This document shows positions 23,425 to 32,321 of a DNA stretch of 41,039 nt, one piece after another (within the stretch, counting starts at the first letter, position 1; the number at the start of each line of letters is the position of its first letter). The notes beneath the pieces were generated by a model. The model did no database searches. It saw only the letters and a program-made list of their open reading frames with translations, and had not been told where the DNA came from. The stretch is from the NCBI GenBank assembly GCA_017435965.1, contig JAFSEA010000050.1, positions 1-41,039 on the forward strand. Direction: 5' to 3'. A program made the position numbers and the translations under genes. Source of the DNA: Oscillospiraceae bacterium (GTDB lineage Bacteria > Bacillota > Clostridia > Oscillospirales > JAAYXM01).

Positions 23425-26400
23425 ATGAGATTGAAAAAGATTGTCAGCACTATGCTTGTGATTTGTATGATTGCATCACTTGCTCCGAATATGGTGCTCG
23501 CTAACGAACCTGAAACGGGAAATGTCGATTCCATAGTCGTGGATTTCACAAAAACAACCCTTACAACAAATACAAGTGGCAACACATCTTATGACGGATT
23601 GACAACGCCGGGGTACGAAGTGATTACTGATAAGAGCACGACCAAAGGCGTGCGGGTAAACTTTGTCGGAAACGGACTTAATACTGTTCACGATCAGGGG
23701 TATAGTCCTCTGTCTTCAAAAAAGACGTGGCCGGCAGAAAAAGATAAGAATACCGTGAAAAATCTGATGCTCACAATAAACATTGAAGCAGAGACCGCAG
23801 GTTATTATGTTCCGGAACTTGTTTACGGCACTCATAACGCCTGCGGAGATTTTGCTATATACATAAACGGTCAGTATGCAGGAGAAATAACCGATGCATG
23901 GGATGCTTCCGTGAGCGCAAAAACGAATATGCCTCCTGTGACGCTCAATACAGTTTATCTGAAAGCAGGTAAAAATGAAATAAGCTTTAAGTGCTTATCG
24001 CACAGAGGAACAAGAGTGCAGTCCTATCTCATTCTTAACAAACTCACTTTTCTTTATTGCGGAGATTCGCTTTCTCCCATTGAGTATTCTCATAATCTCC
24101 CGAAGATAATGTATATAGGGCAGACCGCAAGTTTCGCGGTTTCTGCAAAAATGAGTGATGGCAGTACAAAGATTTTCGGTAAATACAATGAAGATGGTTC
24201 GGAAGTAACAAATCCGTTTATATCTGTATCGGAAACCTCGGAAATTGCAGAAATATCCGATGTCGTACAGGATAACGATGCCACAACCGGAATTTTTTCT
24301 GCTGTGAGTGAAGGAACAGCGAATATAAACGTAGTTGTGAATATTGGCGGAGAGTTGCTTGAAAGAACAATCAATGTCAGAATACGTGCAGAGCAACCTC
24401 TTGAATATGTCACGCTTGATTTCGATAAAGACAGCATTCCTGAATCTCGCACGGCTATCGCTTCAATCGGAGTCTTTGACGATGAAGATGGTGTGTTTAC
24501 ATCGGAGTATGATACTTTATTTGAAAGTCTTGACCCGGAAATTGCAACCGTAGCATCGGGAGAAAACAAAAACGAAGCTGTAATAACCGGTGTGTCGAAG
24601 GGCACGGCAAGGATCAAGGTAACCGCAACTGCAAAAGGTAAAACGGTTGGAGTAACGAAAGAAAAACTCATAACTGTTACAGATGCCCCGGTCATAAAAG
24701 AACTTGCTCTTACCACAAATAAAGAAACCTATAAAGTCGGCGATGAAGGAACATTTGAGCTTTCCGGAACAATGTCCGATGGAGTTTCTGCCACCGAAGA
24801 AGAACTTGCAAAAGTAAGTCTCACATATGAGAACGATAACGAAGGTGTTATAGCTCTCAATGCCGATGAAAAGAGATTTACGGCTCTTGCTCAGGGTGAT
24901 GCGGAAATTAGTGCTATCGCAGAAGTTGGAGGAAGAAGGATTTTTGCAAGACGCATTGTAAAAGTTGTTGCAGAAGGCGAACCGATAGTGGCAAATTTCG
25001 CAAAAACAGTTGTGGGAGACGGAAATGTGCTTACAGGTGCTACCACAGACGGTTTTAAGATAATAGAAGAGAAAAGTTCAACAAGAGGTGCGAGAGTTGC
25101 ACTTGAAGGTATGGGACTTCAGATAAACCATTGGATTTCTCCGGCATCTGCAGGTCGTACATGGCCGGCTTATAAAGATCAGAATCTGATGTTCACAATA
25201 AGCGTTGATTGCGAAAAAGCAGGATACTATTCTCCTGAACTCATTTATGAAGCATATAACAAAAGCGGTGCATTTACAATATATGTAAATGATCAATTTG
25301 CAGGCGAAGTGAATGCATATCTCGCAGGTCAGACAAAGGGAATTCAACGTACCGCAACGCTCAATACAATTTATCTTGATTACGGTACAAACGAAATAAG
25401 CTTCAGGCTGACGAAGTCATATCCACGAGAGGACAGCGGAAAATATGACGGTGTATGGTTTATTCTTGATAAGCTCACACTCTCACCTTGCGGAGAAACT
25501 CTTTTGCCGAAGATGTTTTCCCACAATCTTCCTGAGAGAATATGCAAAGGTCAGACGGTTGATTTTGCTGTTTCGACTGTAATGAGCGATGGTTCAACAA
25601 AGATTTTCGGTAAGTATAATGAAGACGGCACGGAAATCACCAACATACCCATAACTCTTTCCGTAACCTCTGAAATCGGGGAGATAACAAATTGGGTGCA
25701 GACCGCAACCGGCGTAACCGGTAGCTTTTACGTCGGTAACGCAGGAGATGCAGAAATCACCGCAACAGTAAACGTTGATGGAAATACATTTGAAGACACA
25801 TTGGAAATCAAAGTGCTTGATGCCGAGCTTCAGACAACACGCCCCGAGATTTCACATACGGTGTTCAAGGATGATATTATAGAACTTGAAACAGTCAACA
25901 CGCTCACAAACGGAGAAGCCTGGGATATCCCTACATCATATACCGTTTTTACATCGGGCAATCAGGAAATTGCGAAAATAGAAGGAAACACGCTTACTGC
26001 ATCAGATGTCGGTACTGTTACAATCACCGCAAAAACAACTCTTGCAGGAGTTACAAAAGAAGGTTCTGTTGATATAACAATCCTTGATGAGGATGTGAAA
26101 ACTCTTGATATCACGGCAGGTGGAAGTTTTCATATTCGCCTTACGGATATCGAAGGTGACACAGTTCCTATGTACGTTAAGGGAATAACCAATAAGGGTG
26201 CAGAGGTTGAGTTTGATAAACACAATGTGCAGATAACATATGAAGCACTCACACCTGAATTTGCAACGATAGATGATGAGGGAATCATAACACCTGTTGC
26301 ACCGGGAGAAGCGGGATTTCGAGTAACCGTTCTGCATCGCGGAAGGGAAATAACCTCAGAGGTAATACTTTCTGTTGCAAAAGGAAAGTCTCACTCCACC

Positions 26401-29400
26401 TATTACACCAAAGAGAAAAAAGCAAATGCACTTGAAAATATTTCAAAATATTCCTGGGCAAGGTCAACGGCAAGAGCGACTGTTGCTGCTGCCGATAACT
26501 ATGTGGCGAATCTCGATGTATTGTATAATCTAATTACTTCAAATGAGATTCCGCGTTCGTCAACAGCGGGCGAATATGGAGATCCGGAAATGTATTTTTG
26601 CCGTTATTGCGGATGTGATATCCAAAATAAATACGGAGCATATGCATGGGGAATTAATCCTATTGCCCGTCCTTGGAAGATTCAGTGTCCCGATTGTAAA
26701 CGTGTGTTCCCGTCAAATGATTTTGAAAGCTTTTATGAGCTTGGACTTAACGAATACGGAGAATTCTCACGTGAGCGCGCGCTCATTCAGCATCACAAGA
26801 AGTTTGTTTGCAAAAACGGAGAAAATTGTAGCTGTGATGCACCCGATATGAGCAAGCAAACAAATTCCGACGGCACATTAAATAAAGAATTTTATAATTT
26901 CTACGGATATGGAAAAGAAGGCGGATATCTCTATAATGAACTTTATAAGGATGCGGCAACTTCCAAAACCGTAAACGGTGGAAGGGGAATCATAGCTGAA
27001 AACGGTGAGGATGTAAGCTTCTGGGGTGTTGATGACAGCCTGGGTTACCTCACAGGCTATAGATACAAAGATTCTAACGGAAATATCAAAGCTTATGAGC
27101 GCCATGGATATATTGCTGTATACGCTCATTATGGACTCTTCCGAAAGGCAACAAACGGCGGTGGTGTAATCGCAGATGCAATTTCCACTTGCTTCCAGGC
27201 TTACCTTTATTCAGGAGAGAAAAAGTACGGAAGGGTTGCGGCGATACTTGTAGACAGAATTGCGGATTTCTATCCCGATTATGATCTCACCGTGTTCTAT
27301 AAGGACAGACGAATTTTTGTAAACTCCGATGGAGGTAACAAAAATGGTAAAATTCTCGGCAATATATGGGAAACAGATACGGCAAAGTATTTCTGTGAAG
27401 CTTATGATGCGGTGTATGAACTTTACGATGATCCTGAAGTTTTGAATTTCATCCATAACAAGGGTAAAGTTCTGAAGTTCCGTCACGCAAAGGAAACCCC
27501 GTCACAGATCAGGACGAGCATTGAAGACGGAATACTTCGCACCGCCTTCGAGGGTCTTTCGGATGGTTCTATTGCAGGTAACTTTGGTTACGACCAGAGA
27601 ACAAATGCAATGGCTGCGGTGGTTCTTGATTCACAGCCTGAAACCAAAGAATGGCTCGAATTTATGATGGCTCCCGGCTGGAAGAGAATGGCGGCAGGCT
27701 CAACGGGAGGAAGCATAACGGAAAATCTCTATGAAAAGATTGACTGGGACGGTCAGGGAGATGAAGCATCAAGCTATAATGCAAACTGGCTTGATTATTT
27801 GATTGATGCATCCCTTATTCTTGCGGATTATGAAAACAACGAAGGAATCAACCTCTTTGAAAATCCGAAGTTTGTCAAAATGTTCTACGGTATGCTCAAT
27901 GTCACAATGACTGACTATGGCGTGCAGTCGGGTGATAGTGGCTCTTTTGCACACAATGGTCTCTGGCTTTCCAAAAAGCAGGCAATGGCGGCGTACAGGT
28001 ATATCAAAGATGATGTATTTCTTCAGGCACTCTATCTTATAAACGGATATTCATCAGATAGTATTTATGAGAATATCTTCACAAAGAATCCCGAGCAGAT
28101 TAAAGAAGATATGGAGCGCGTAATAAAAGAAAAGGGAACACTCTCCCTTGAATCCGAGATGCTTTCCGGCTTTGGATTTACAGCCCTTCGTGATGGCAAG
28201 CGTTATTCAGAGGAAGATGACACACGCCACGGCTTCTGGATGTTCTACGGTCTTTCCGGTGCAGGTCACGGACATCGTGATTCCCTGAACATCGGTATGG
28301 ATGCATTTGGTCTTAATTTCCTTCCTGATTTTGGTTATCCAACAACAGCAGATAGCCAGCCTCGTGTTCTTCAATGGGAAACACGAACACTTTCACACAA
28401 TACCGTTATGGTAGATGAAAGAATGCAGGATGTAACCCAAAAGAGAGGTAAAAGCCTCCATTTCGATGCTACGGAAAACGTTCAGCTTATGGATGTTGAG
28501 GCTCCCGATGCGTACCGTGGCAGCGGTGTTTCGGAATATCGCCGTTCTGTTATTATGATAAAGATAGACGAAGATAATTTCTATGGTCTTGATTTGTTCA
28601 GAGTAAAGGGCGGCTGGAGTCACGAATTCAGTCTGCACGCTCAGTCCGATGAAATCGGCTTCACAAGCGGTGTTGATTTTGTGCCTCAGGTTGACGAGAA
28701 TGGCAACTACAAGGGCAATTATGCGGGCGTAGATTTAGACAGCGATCCGAATAGTGACAGCTTTGCAGGACCTGATCCGAATTCACCGATTCAGGGTAGC
28801 TATGAAACAGTATATCCACGCGGATACACCTGGCTTGAAAATGTTGACCGTGGAACGCCGACATCCGATAAAATAGAGCTTGATTTTAACATCAAGGACT
28901 TCAGAAAGGTGCTTGCAAATTCAAACGGACTTCATCTCCGTGCAACAATGCTCGGAATTGAGTCCGACAGTCAGGTTAATACTGCCACCGGTTACGTGCC
29001 GAACAAGCCGGACAATAAATCTATACCCGGAATCCGATTTGCATTTGTAAAGCGCAAGAGTGAAGATAAGAAAACTCAACTCGACACACTCTTTACAACT
29101 GTCTATGAGCCTTACCGGGACATGAGAACACTCTCTGATATATCAGAGCTTCCGATGACTGTGACTTCCGGAACGGAAAACACAGACGACATCACTCGTT
29201 GCGTAAAGGTTACTCACGCAGACGGAGAACGGGTGGACTACATCTTCTATGCAACCAATAACAAGGTCACCTATACGGTAACCGATGGCGAAGATGCATT
29301 TACCTTCCGGGGATTTGTCGGTGTGATAACGTGCAGAAACGGTGCTGATATTTATAAATATCTCTGTGACGGTGACATTCTTGATGAAGAGGTTTCCGGA

Positions 29401-30684
29401 GGGGATGCAATAAATGCACGTGTTACATATTTCACGGAATCTTTGGGATTTGAAAATGAAATTCATATAAAACCCCTTTATCCGGTGGATGAGAATGTAA
29501 TACCAACGCTTACGGGACGTTATGTGTATGTTGAAAACGGAAATGTCCGCAACGCAGCATACAAAATAGAAAGTGCAAAGGCAAATGGTGACGAAATTAT
29601 TTTGAATATCGGAGACGCAACTCTTATAACTGCACAGCTTGACCCATATGCAGAGGATGCAGTCGGCAATTACAAGTACAACATAGCAAAACGTGCAGAC
29701 TGTGTGATACCGCTTTCGTGGAGTGAAAATAACGCACCGTGGGTAGAAGAAGTTTCCGACCAGTCAGTATCGTCGGGAAGTATATTGAACTTTGCAATCA
29801 AGGGCGAAAGTCCGATTGAAAATATGGGCACAACGCTTTCTCTTCGTACCGCACCGCGTGGTGCAAGCCTGGATAGTGAAACAGGTGTGTTCACGTGGAA
29901 GCCTTCATCTTCTCAGGTTGGAACTCACGTAATTACCGTAGCTGTAACAGATGAGCAAGGAAGACAGTCTGTAGAAAGTTTTGAAATTGATGTTTACGGT
30001 TCAACAACGGGAGGCGGAACATCCGGCGGTGGCACAACAACTCCGACCATACCTGCAACCCCCTCGGATGAAAAGGACGACACTAACGATTCCACAACCG
30101 ATGTAGGGGAGGATATCATCCTCCCGCCTGCAGAGTCAAATATCCGCTTCATGGACCTCGGTGCACACGTCTGGGCAGTTGATGCAATAAATGCATTGGC
30201 TGACAAGGGAATAATCAAGGGAACAAGCAAAACAACCTTCTCTCCGGGAAACAATATAACGCGTGCAGACTTTGCAATTCTTCTTGTTCGTGCATTCGGT
30301 CTTTCAAGTGAAAACACAGAAAACTTTGCAGACGTTCTTCCTACCGATTACTTTGCTGACGAGCTTGCAATCGCACGAAATTCAGGCATAATTAACGGCA
30401 TCGGAGATAACAAGTTCTCACCACGAAACACAATCACCCGTCAGGATATGATGGTAATTGTTTATCGTTCCCTCAAATCTGTAGGGGCGATTCACGAATC
30501 GCCCGTAAACACGCCGGAATACCCGGATTATGCTGATGTTTCCGACTACGCAAAAGAAGCAGTCGCTGCCCTCATCGGAGCAGGAATCGTAAACGGAAAG
30601 AACGGCAAAATCGCTCCCGATGACAATGCAACCCGTGCAGAAGTTGCCGTACTTATTAAGCGTGTATTGGATTCAATAAAGTAA
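23425..30684 (+). CDS. Giant secreted SLH-anchored heparinase II/III-like protein
   Basis: A 2419-residue surface protein. Residues 1-26 are a signal peptide (cleavage after VLA). Two homologous beta-rich, probably carbohydrate-binding modules start near 37 and 520 (AGYYVPELVYG, FAIYINGQYAGEI, LNTVYLKAGKNEISFK). Bacterial Ig-like repeats follow each. From about 989 a helical region begins, with a probable zinc site C1059, C1062, C1088, C1091, leading to a heparinase II/III-type catalytic region with GAGHGHRDS (H1615, H1617) and SHNT (1657-1660). A putative Ig domain is at about 2102-2190, then a Gly/Thr/Pro linker and three SLH domains (about 2240-2295, 2299-2352, 2366-2419) for cell-wall attachment. 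It should depolymerise an acidic polysaccharide by beta-elimination; the glycan is unknown. Confidence 0.88.
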   Translation: MRLKKIVSTMLVICMIASLAPNMVLANEPETGNVDSIVVDFTKTTLTTNTSGNTSYDGLTTPGYEVITDKSTTKGVRVNFVGNGLNTVHDQGYSPLSSKKTWPAEKDKNTVKNLMLTINIEAETAGYYVPELVYGTHNACGDFAIYINGQYAGEITDAWDASVSAKTNMPPVTLNTVYLKAGKNEISFKCLSHRGTRVQSYLILNKLTFLYCGDSLSPIEYSHNLPKIMYIGQTASFAVSAKMSDGSTKIFGKYNEDGSEVTNPFISVSETSEIAEISDVVQDNDATTGIFSAVSEGTANINVVVNIGGELLERTINVRIRAEQPLEYVTLDFDKDSIPESRTAIASIGVFDDEDGVFTSEYDTLFESLDPEIATVASGENKNEAVITGVSKGTARIKVTATAKGKTVGVTKEKLITVTDAPVIKELALTTNKETYKVGDEGTFELSGTMSDGVSATEEELAKVSLTYENDNEGVIALNADEKRFTALAQGDAEISAIAEVGGRRIFARRIVKVVAEGEPIVANFAKTVVGDGNVLTGATTDGFKIIEEKSSTRGARVALEGMGLQINHWISPASAGRTWPAYKDQNLMFTISVDCEKAGYYSPELIYEAYNKSGAFTIYVNDQFAGEVNAYLAGQTKGIQRTATLNTIYLDYGTNEISFRLTKSYPREDSGKYDGVWFILDKLTLSPCGETLLPKMFSHNLPERICKGQTVDFAVSTVMSDGSTKIFGKYNEDGTEITNIPITLSVTSEIGEITNWVQTATGVTGSFYVGNAGDAEITATVNVDGNTFEDTLEIKVLDAELQTTRPEISHTVFKDDIIELETVNTLTNGEAWDIPTSYTVFTSGNQEIAKIEGNTLTASDVGTVTITAKTTLAGVTKEGSVDITILDEDVKTLDITAGGSFHIRLTDIEGDTVPMYVKGITNKGAEVEFDKHNVQITYEALTPEFATIDDEGIITPVAPGEAGFRVTVLHRGREITSEVILSVAKGKSHSTYYTKEKKANALENISKYSWARSTARATVAAADNYVANLDVLYNLITSNEIPRSSTAGEYGDPEMYFCRYCGCDIQNKYGAYAWGINPIARPWKIQCPDCKRVFPSNDFESFYELGLNEYGEFSRERALIQHHKKFVCKNGENCSCDAPDMSKQTNSDGTLNKEFYNFYGYGKEGGYLYNELYKDAATSKTVNGGRGIIAENGEDVSFWGVDDSLGYLTGYRYKDSNGNIKAYERHGYIAVYAHYGLFRKATNGGGVIADAISTCFQAYLYSGEKKYGRVAAILVDRIADFYPDYDLTVFYKDRRIFVNSDGGNKNGKILGNIWETDTAKYFCEAYDAVYELYDDPEVLNFIHNKGKVLKFRHAKETPSQIRTSIEDGILRTAFEGLSDGSIAGNFGYDQRTNAMAAVVLDSQPETKEWLEFMMAPGWKRMAAGSTGGSITENLYEKIDWDGQGDEASSYNANWLDYLIDASLILADYENNEGINLFENPKFVKMFYGMLNVTMTDYGVQSGDSGSFAHNGLWLSKKQAMAAYRYIKDDVFLQALYLINGYSSDSIYENIFTKNPEQIKEDMERVIKEKGTLSLESEMLSGFGFTALRDGKRYSEEDDTRHGFWMFYGLSGAGHGHRDSLNIGMDAFGLNFLPDFGYPTTADSQPRVLQWETRTLSHNTVMVDERMQDVTQKRGKSLHFDATENVQLMDVEAPDAYRGSGVSEYRRSVIMIKIDEDNFYGLDLFRVKGGWSHEFSLHAQSDEIGFTSGVDFVPQVDENGNYKGNYAGVDLDSDPNSDSFAGPDPNSPIQGSYETVYPRGYTWLENVDRGTPTSDKIELDFNIKDFRKVLANSNGLHLRATMLGIESDSQVNTATGYVPNKPDNKSIPGIRFAFVKRKSEDKKTQLDTLFTTVYEPYRDMRTLSDISELPMTVTSGTENTDDITRCVKVTHADGERVDYIFYATNNKVTYTVTDGEDAFTFRGFVGVITCRNGADIYKYLCDGDILDEEVSGGDAINARVTYFTESLGFENEIHIKPLYPVDENVIPTLTGRYVYVENGNVRNAAYKIESAKANGDEIILNIGDATLITAQLDPYAEDAVGNYKYNIAKRADCVIPLSWSENNAPWVEEVSDQSVSSGSILNFAIKGESPIENMGTTLSLRTAPRGASLDSETGVFTWKPSSSQVGTHVITVAVTDEQGRQSVESFEIDVYGSTTGGGTSGGGTTTPTIPATPSDEKDDTNDSTTDVGEDIILPPAESNIRFMDLGAHVWAVDAINALADKGIIKGTSKTTFSPGNNITRADFAILLVRAFGLSSENTENFADVLPTDYFADELAIARNSGIINGIGDNKFSPRNTITRQDMMVIVYRSLKSVGAIHESPVNTPEYPDYADVSDYAKEAVAALIGAGIVNGKNGKIAPDDNATRAEVAVLIKRVLDSIK
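30485..30504. repeat. Palindromic repeat inserted in frame between SLH2 and SLH3
   Basis: GGGCGATTC-AC-GAATCGCCC forms 9-bp perfect arms with a 2-nt centre and is preceded by GTAG. It encodes GAIHESPV, a stretch foreign to SLH domains. Short repeats of the type GTAGGGGCGATTC..GAATCGCCC are dispersed in many bacterial genomes; identity to such a family is from memory. Confidence 0.7.
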
Positions 30685-30728
30685 ATAACCTTTGTTAAGG
30701 TTGAAATTTCTAAAAGGAGGATATAAAA

Positions 30729-32282
30729 ATGAAGAAAAAACTCTTGGCGTTTTCTCTCGCAACACTTATGCTGCTTTCGCTTGCCGGTTGTGGTGGCGAA
30801 AAGGTAGAAAATCAAACTGCAGGCGAACCGGAAGAGGGAAAAGCACTCCCCGCCGATGCAGAGCTTAACGTGGTAACGGTAAGCCATTCAAGCTGGCCAT
30901 ATAACGAAAATTGGGAGGTGTGTAAAGAAATCCGTGAGGGTGTTGGCGGAAAGTTGACCGTAAATGCATATCCGGAATCAGACTTTTCCACAAAATTTTC
31001 TTTGCTTATGGCAGACACGGATAATCTTCCCGATGTTATAGCATTCCAGAATATTTCTCTTGCTACCAGATACTTTGAACAGGGAGCATTCCTTGCGTTT
31101 GATGACAATCTTGAGCATTTGCCCAACTACGAAAAGTTTTGGAATTCCGTTTCTCCGGAGGAAAAGGCAAATACATATGATATACGCCGTGCGGCAGACG
31201 GAAAGATATATGCCGCACCGCCCATTGGCAATGAGAGGCAATTAAATGTTATGGCATGGTTGTACCGAAAGGATATCTTTGATAAACATAACCTCAAAGT
31301 TCCGGAAACAACCGATGAACTTTTGAAAGTGTGTCGCAAACTGAAAAGCATTTATCCCGACAGCTATCCGTTGGGACTTCGAGCTCCTTTTTCACGCATA
31401 AACACGATAGGCTCTCAATGGAAACCATATTTCCATTATTCGGTATATTATGATTTCAACAACGGAACATGGGAGTATGGTGCCTGTGAAGATACGATGC
31501 TTGAAATAGTGACGTTCTTGAGAAAATGCTATGAATACGAGCTTGTTCCTCTTAACTATTTTACCATCAACACGTCAGAATGGGAAAATCTTATAGCGAA
31601 TGATCGCTCTTTCATAACCTGCGATTACCAGACAAGAATAGATACATTCAATTCAAAAGCGCGTGAACACAACCCTGCTTTCAATCTTACTGCAATGAAG
31701 CCACCCAAGGCGGACTCTGCGACAGGCGGAGCACTTCTTGCAAAAGAAAACTTCGATAATCAGGGGATGGCTGCTTGCAACACCGGAAAAAATGCATCGC
31801 AGATAAATGCATTCAGATACATTGACTGGTTCTATTCAGATGAGGGTAGCGCGGCAGTAAGCTGGGGAAAAGAAGGAGTTACTTACGAAGAAGTTGACGG
31901 AAAGAGAAGATTCATTGCAAATGACGGTGCAGAAGTAAGAACCCGTTACGGCTTCACAACAATCGGCACATATCTTCGCCTTGACCCTGCGGCTGGTGAC
32001 GCATTGGTATCGGAAGAGCAGGCATCGACAACCGATATGCTTCTTGCATCCCAAACAGAGCATCTCAATCCTGTCCGATGGTTAAAGCCAAGTGAAGAGC
32101 AAGCAGCAAAAATCACGGAATTAAGCGGATACATACTTCCTTATGTTGAAGAAAACCTGAGCAAGTTCTTAAATGGAACAAAGCCATTATCGGAGTGGGA
32201 TGAATTCAGGGAAGGACTCAATGAACTTCCGATAGATGAACTTCTTGCAGTATATGACGATATGTATCAGCAATACTCATAA
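30729..32282 (+). CDS. ABC-transporter extracellular solute-binding lipoprotein
   Basis: A 517-residue family-1-type solute-binding protein. The N-terminus is a lipoprotein signal with lipobox LAGC (Cys21). DTDNLPDVIAFQNI, AAPPIGNERQLNVMAWLYRK and the RYIDWFYSDEGSAAVSWGKE region near the C-terminus match the carbohydrate-binding SBP group (LplA/YtcQ type) common in Clostridia and Paenibacilli. An AAAGGAGG site precedes the start. It sits between the lyase and the 902-residue secreted protein, so it probably captures the lyase products. No permease or ATPase gene is present in the window. Confidence 0.9.
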   Translation: MKKKLLAFSLATLMLLSLAGCGGEKVENQTAGEPEEGKALPADAELNVVTVSHSSWPYNENWEVCKEIREGVGGKLTVNAYPESDFSTKFSLLMADTDNLPDVIAFQNISLATRYFEQGAFLAFDDNLEHLPNYEKFWNSVSPEEKANTYDIRRAADGKIYAAPPIGNERQLNVMAWLYRKDIFDKHNLKVPETTDELLKVCRKLKSIYPDSYPLGLRAPFSRINTIGSQWKPYFHYSVYYDFNNGTWEYGACEDTMLEIVTFLRKCYEYELVPLNYFTINTSEWENLIANDRSFITCDYQTRIDTFNSKAREHNPAFNLTAMKPPKADSATGGALLAKENFDNQGMAACNTGKNASQINAFRYIDWFYSDEGSAAVSWGKEGVTYEEVDGKRRFIANDGAEVRTRYGFTTIGTYLRLDPAAGDALVSEEQASTTDMLLASQTEHLNPVRWLKPSEEQAAKITELSGYILPYVEENLSKFLNGTKPLSEWDEFREGLNELPIDELLAVYDDMYQQYS

Positions 32283-32321
32283 GGATATTTCGTCAGAACA
32301 AAAAATCAGGAGGAATACAAA

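Noticed and set aside
30686-30706. AACCTT-TGTT-AAGGTT hairpin between the lyase and the lipoprotein gene as a terminator
   Set aside because: Only 6 bp and no real T-run; at most a processing site or weak attenuator.
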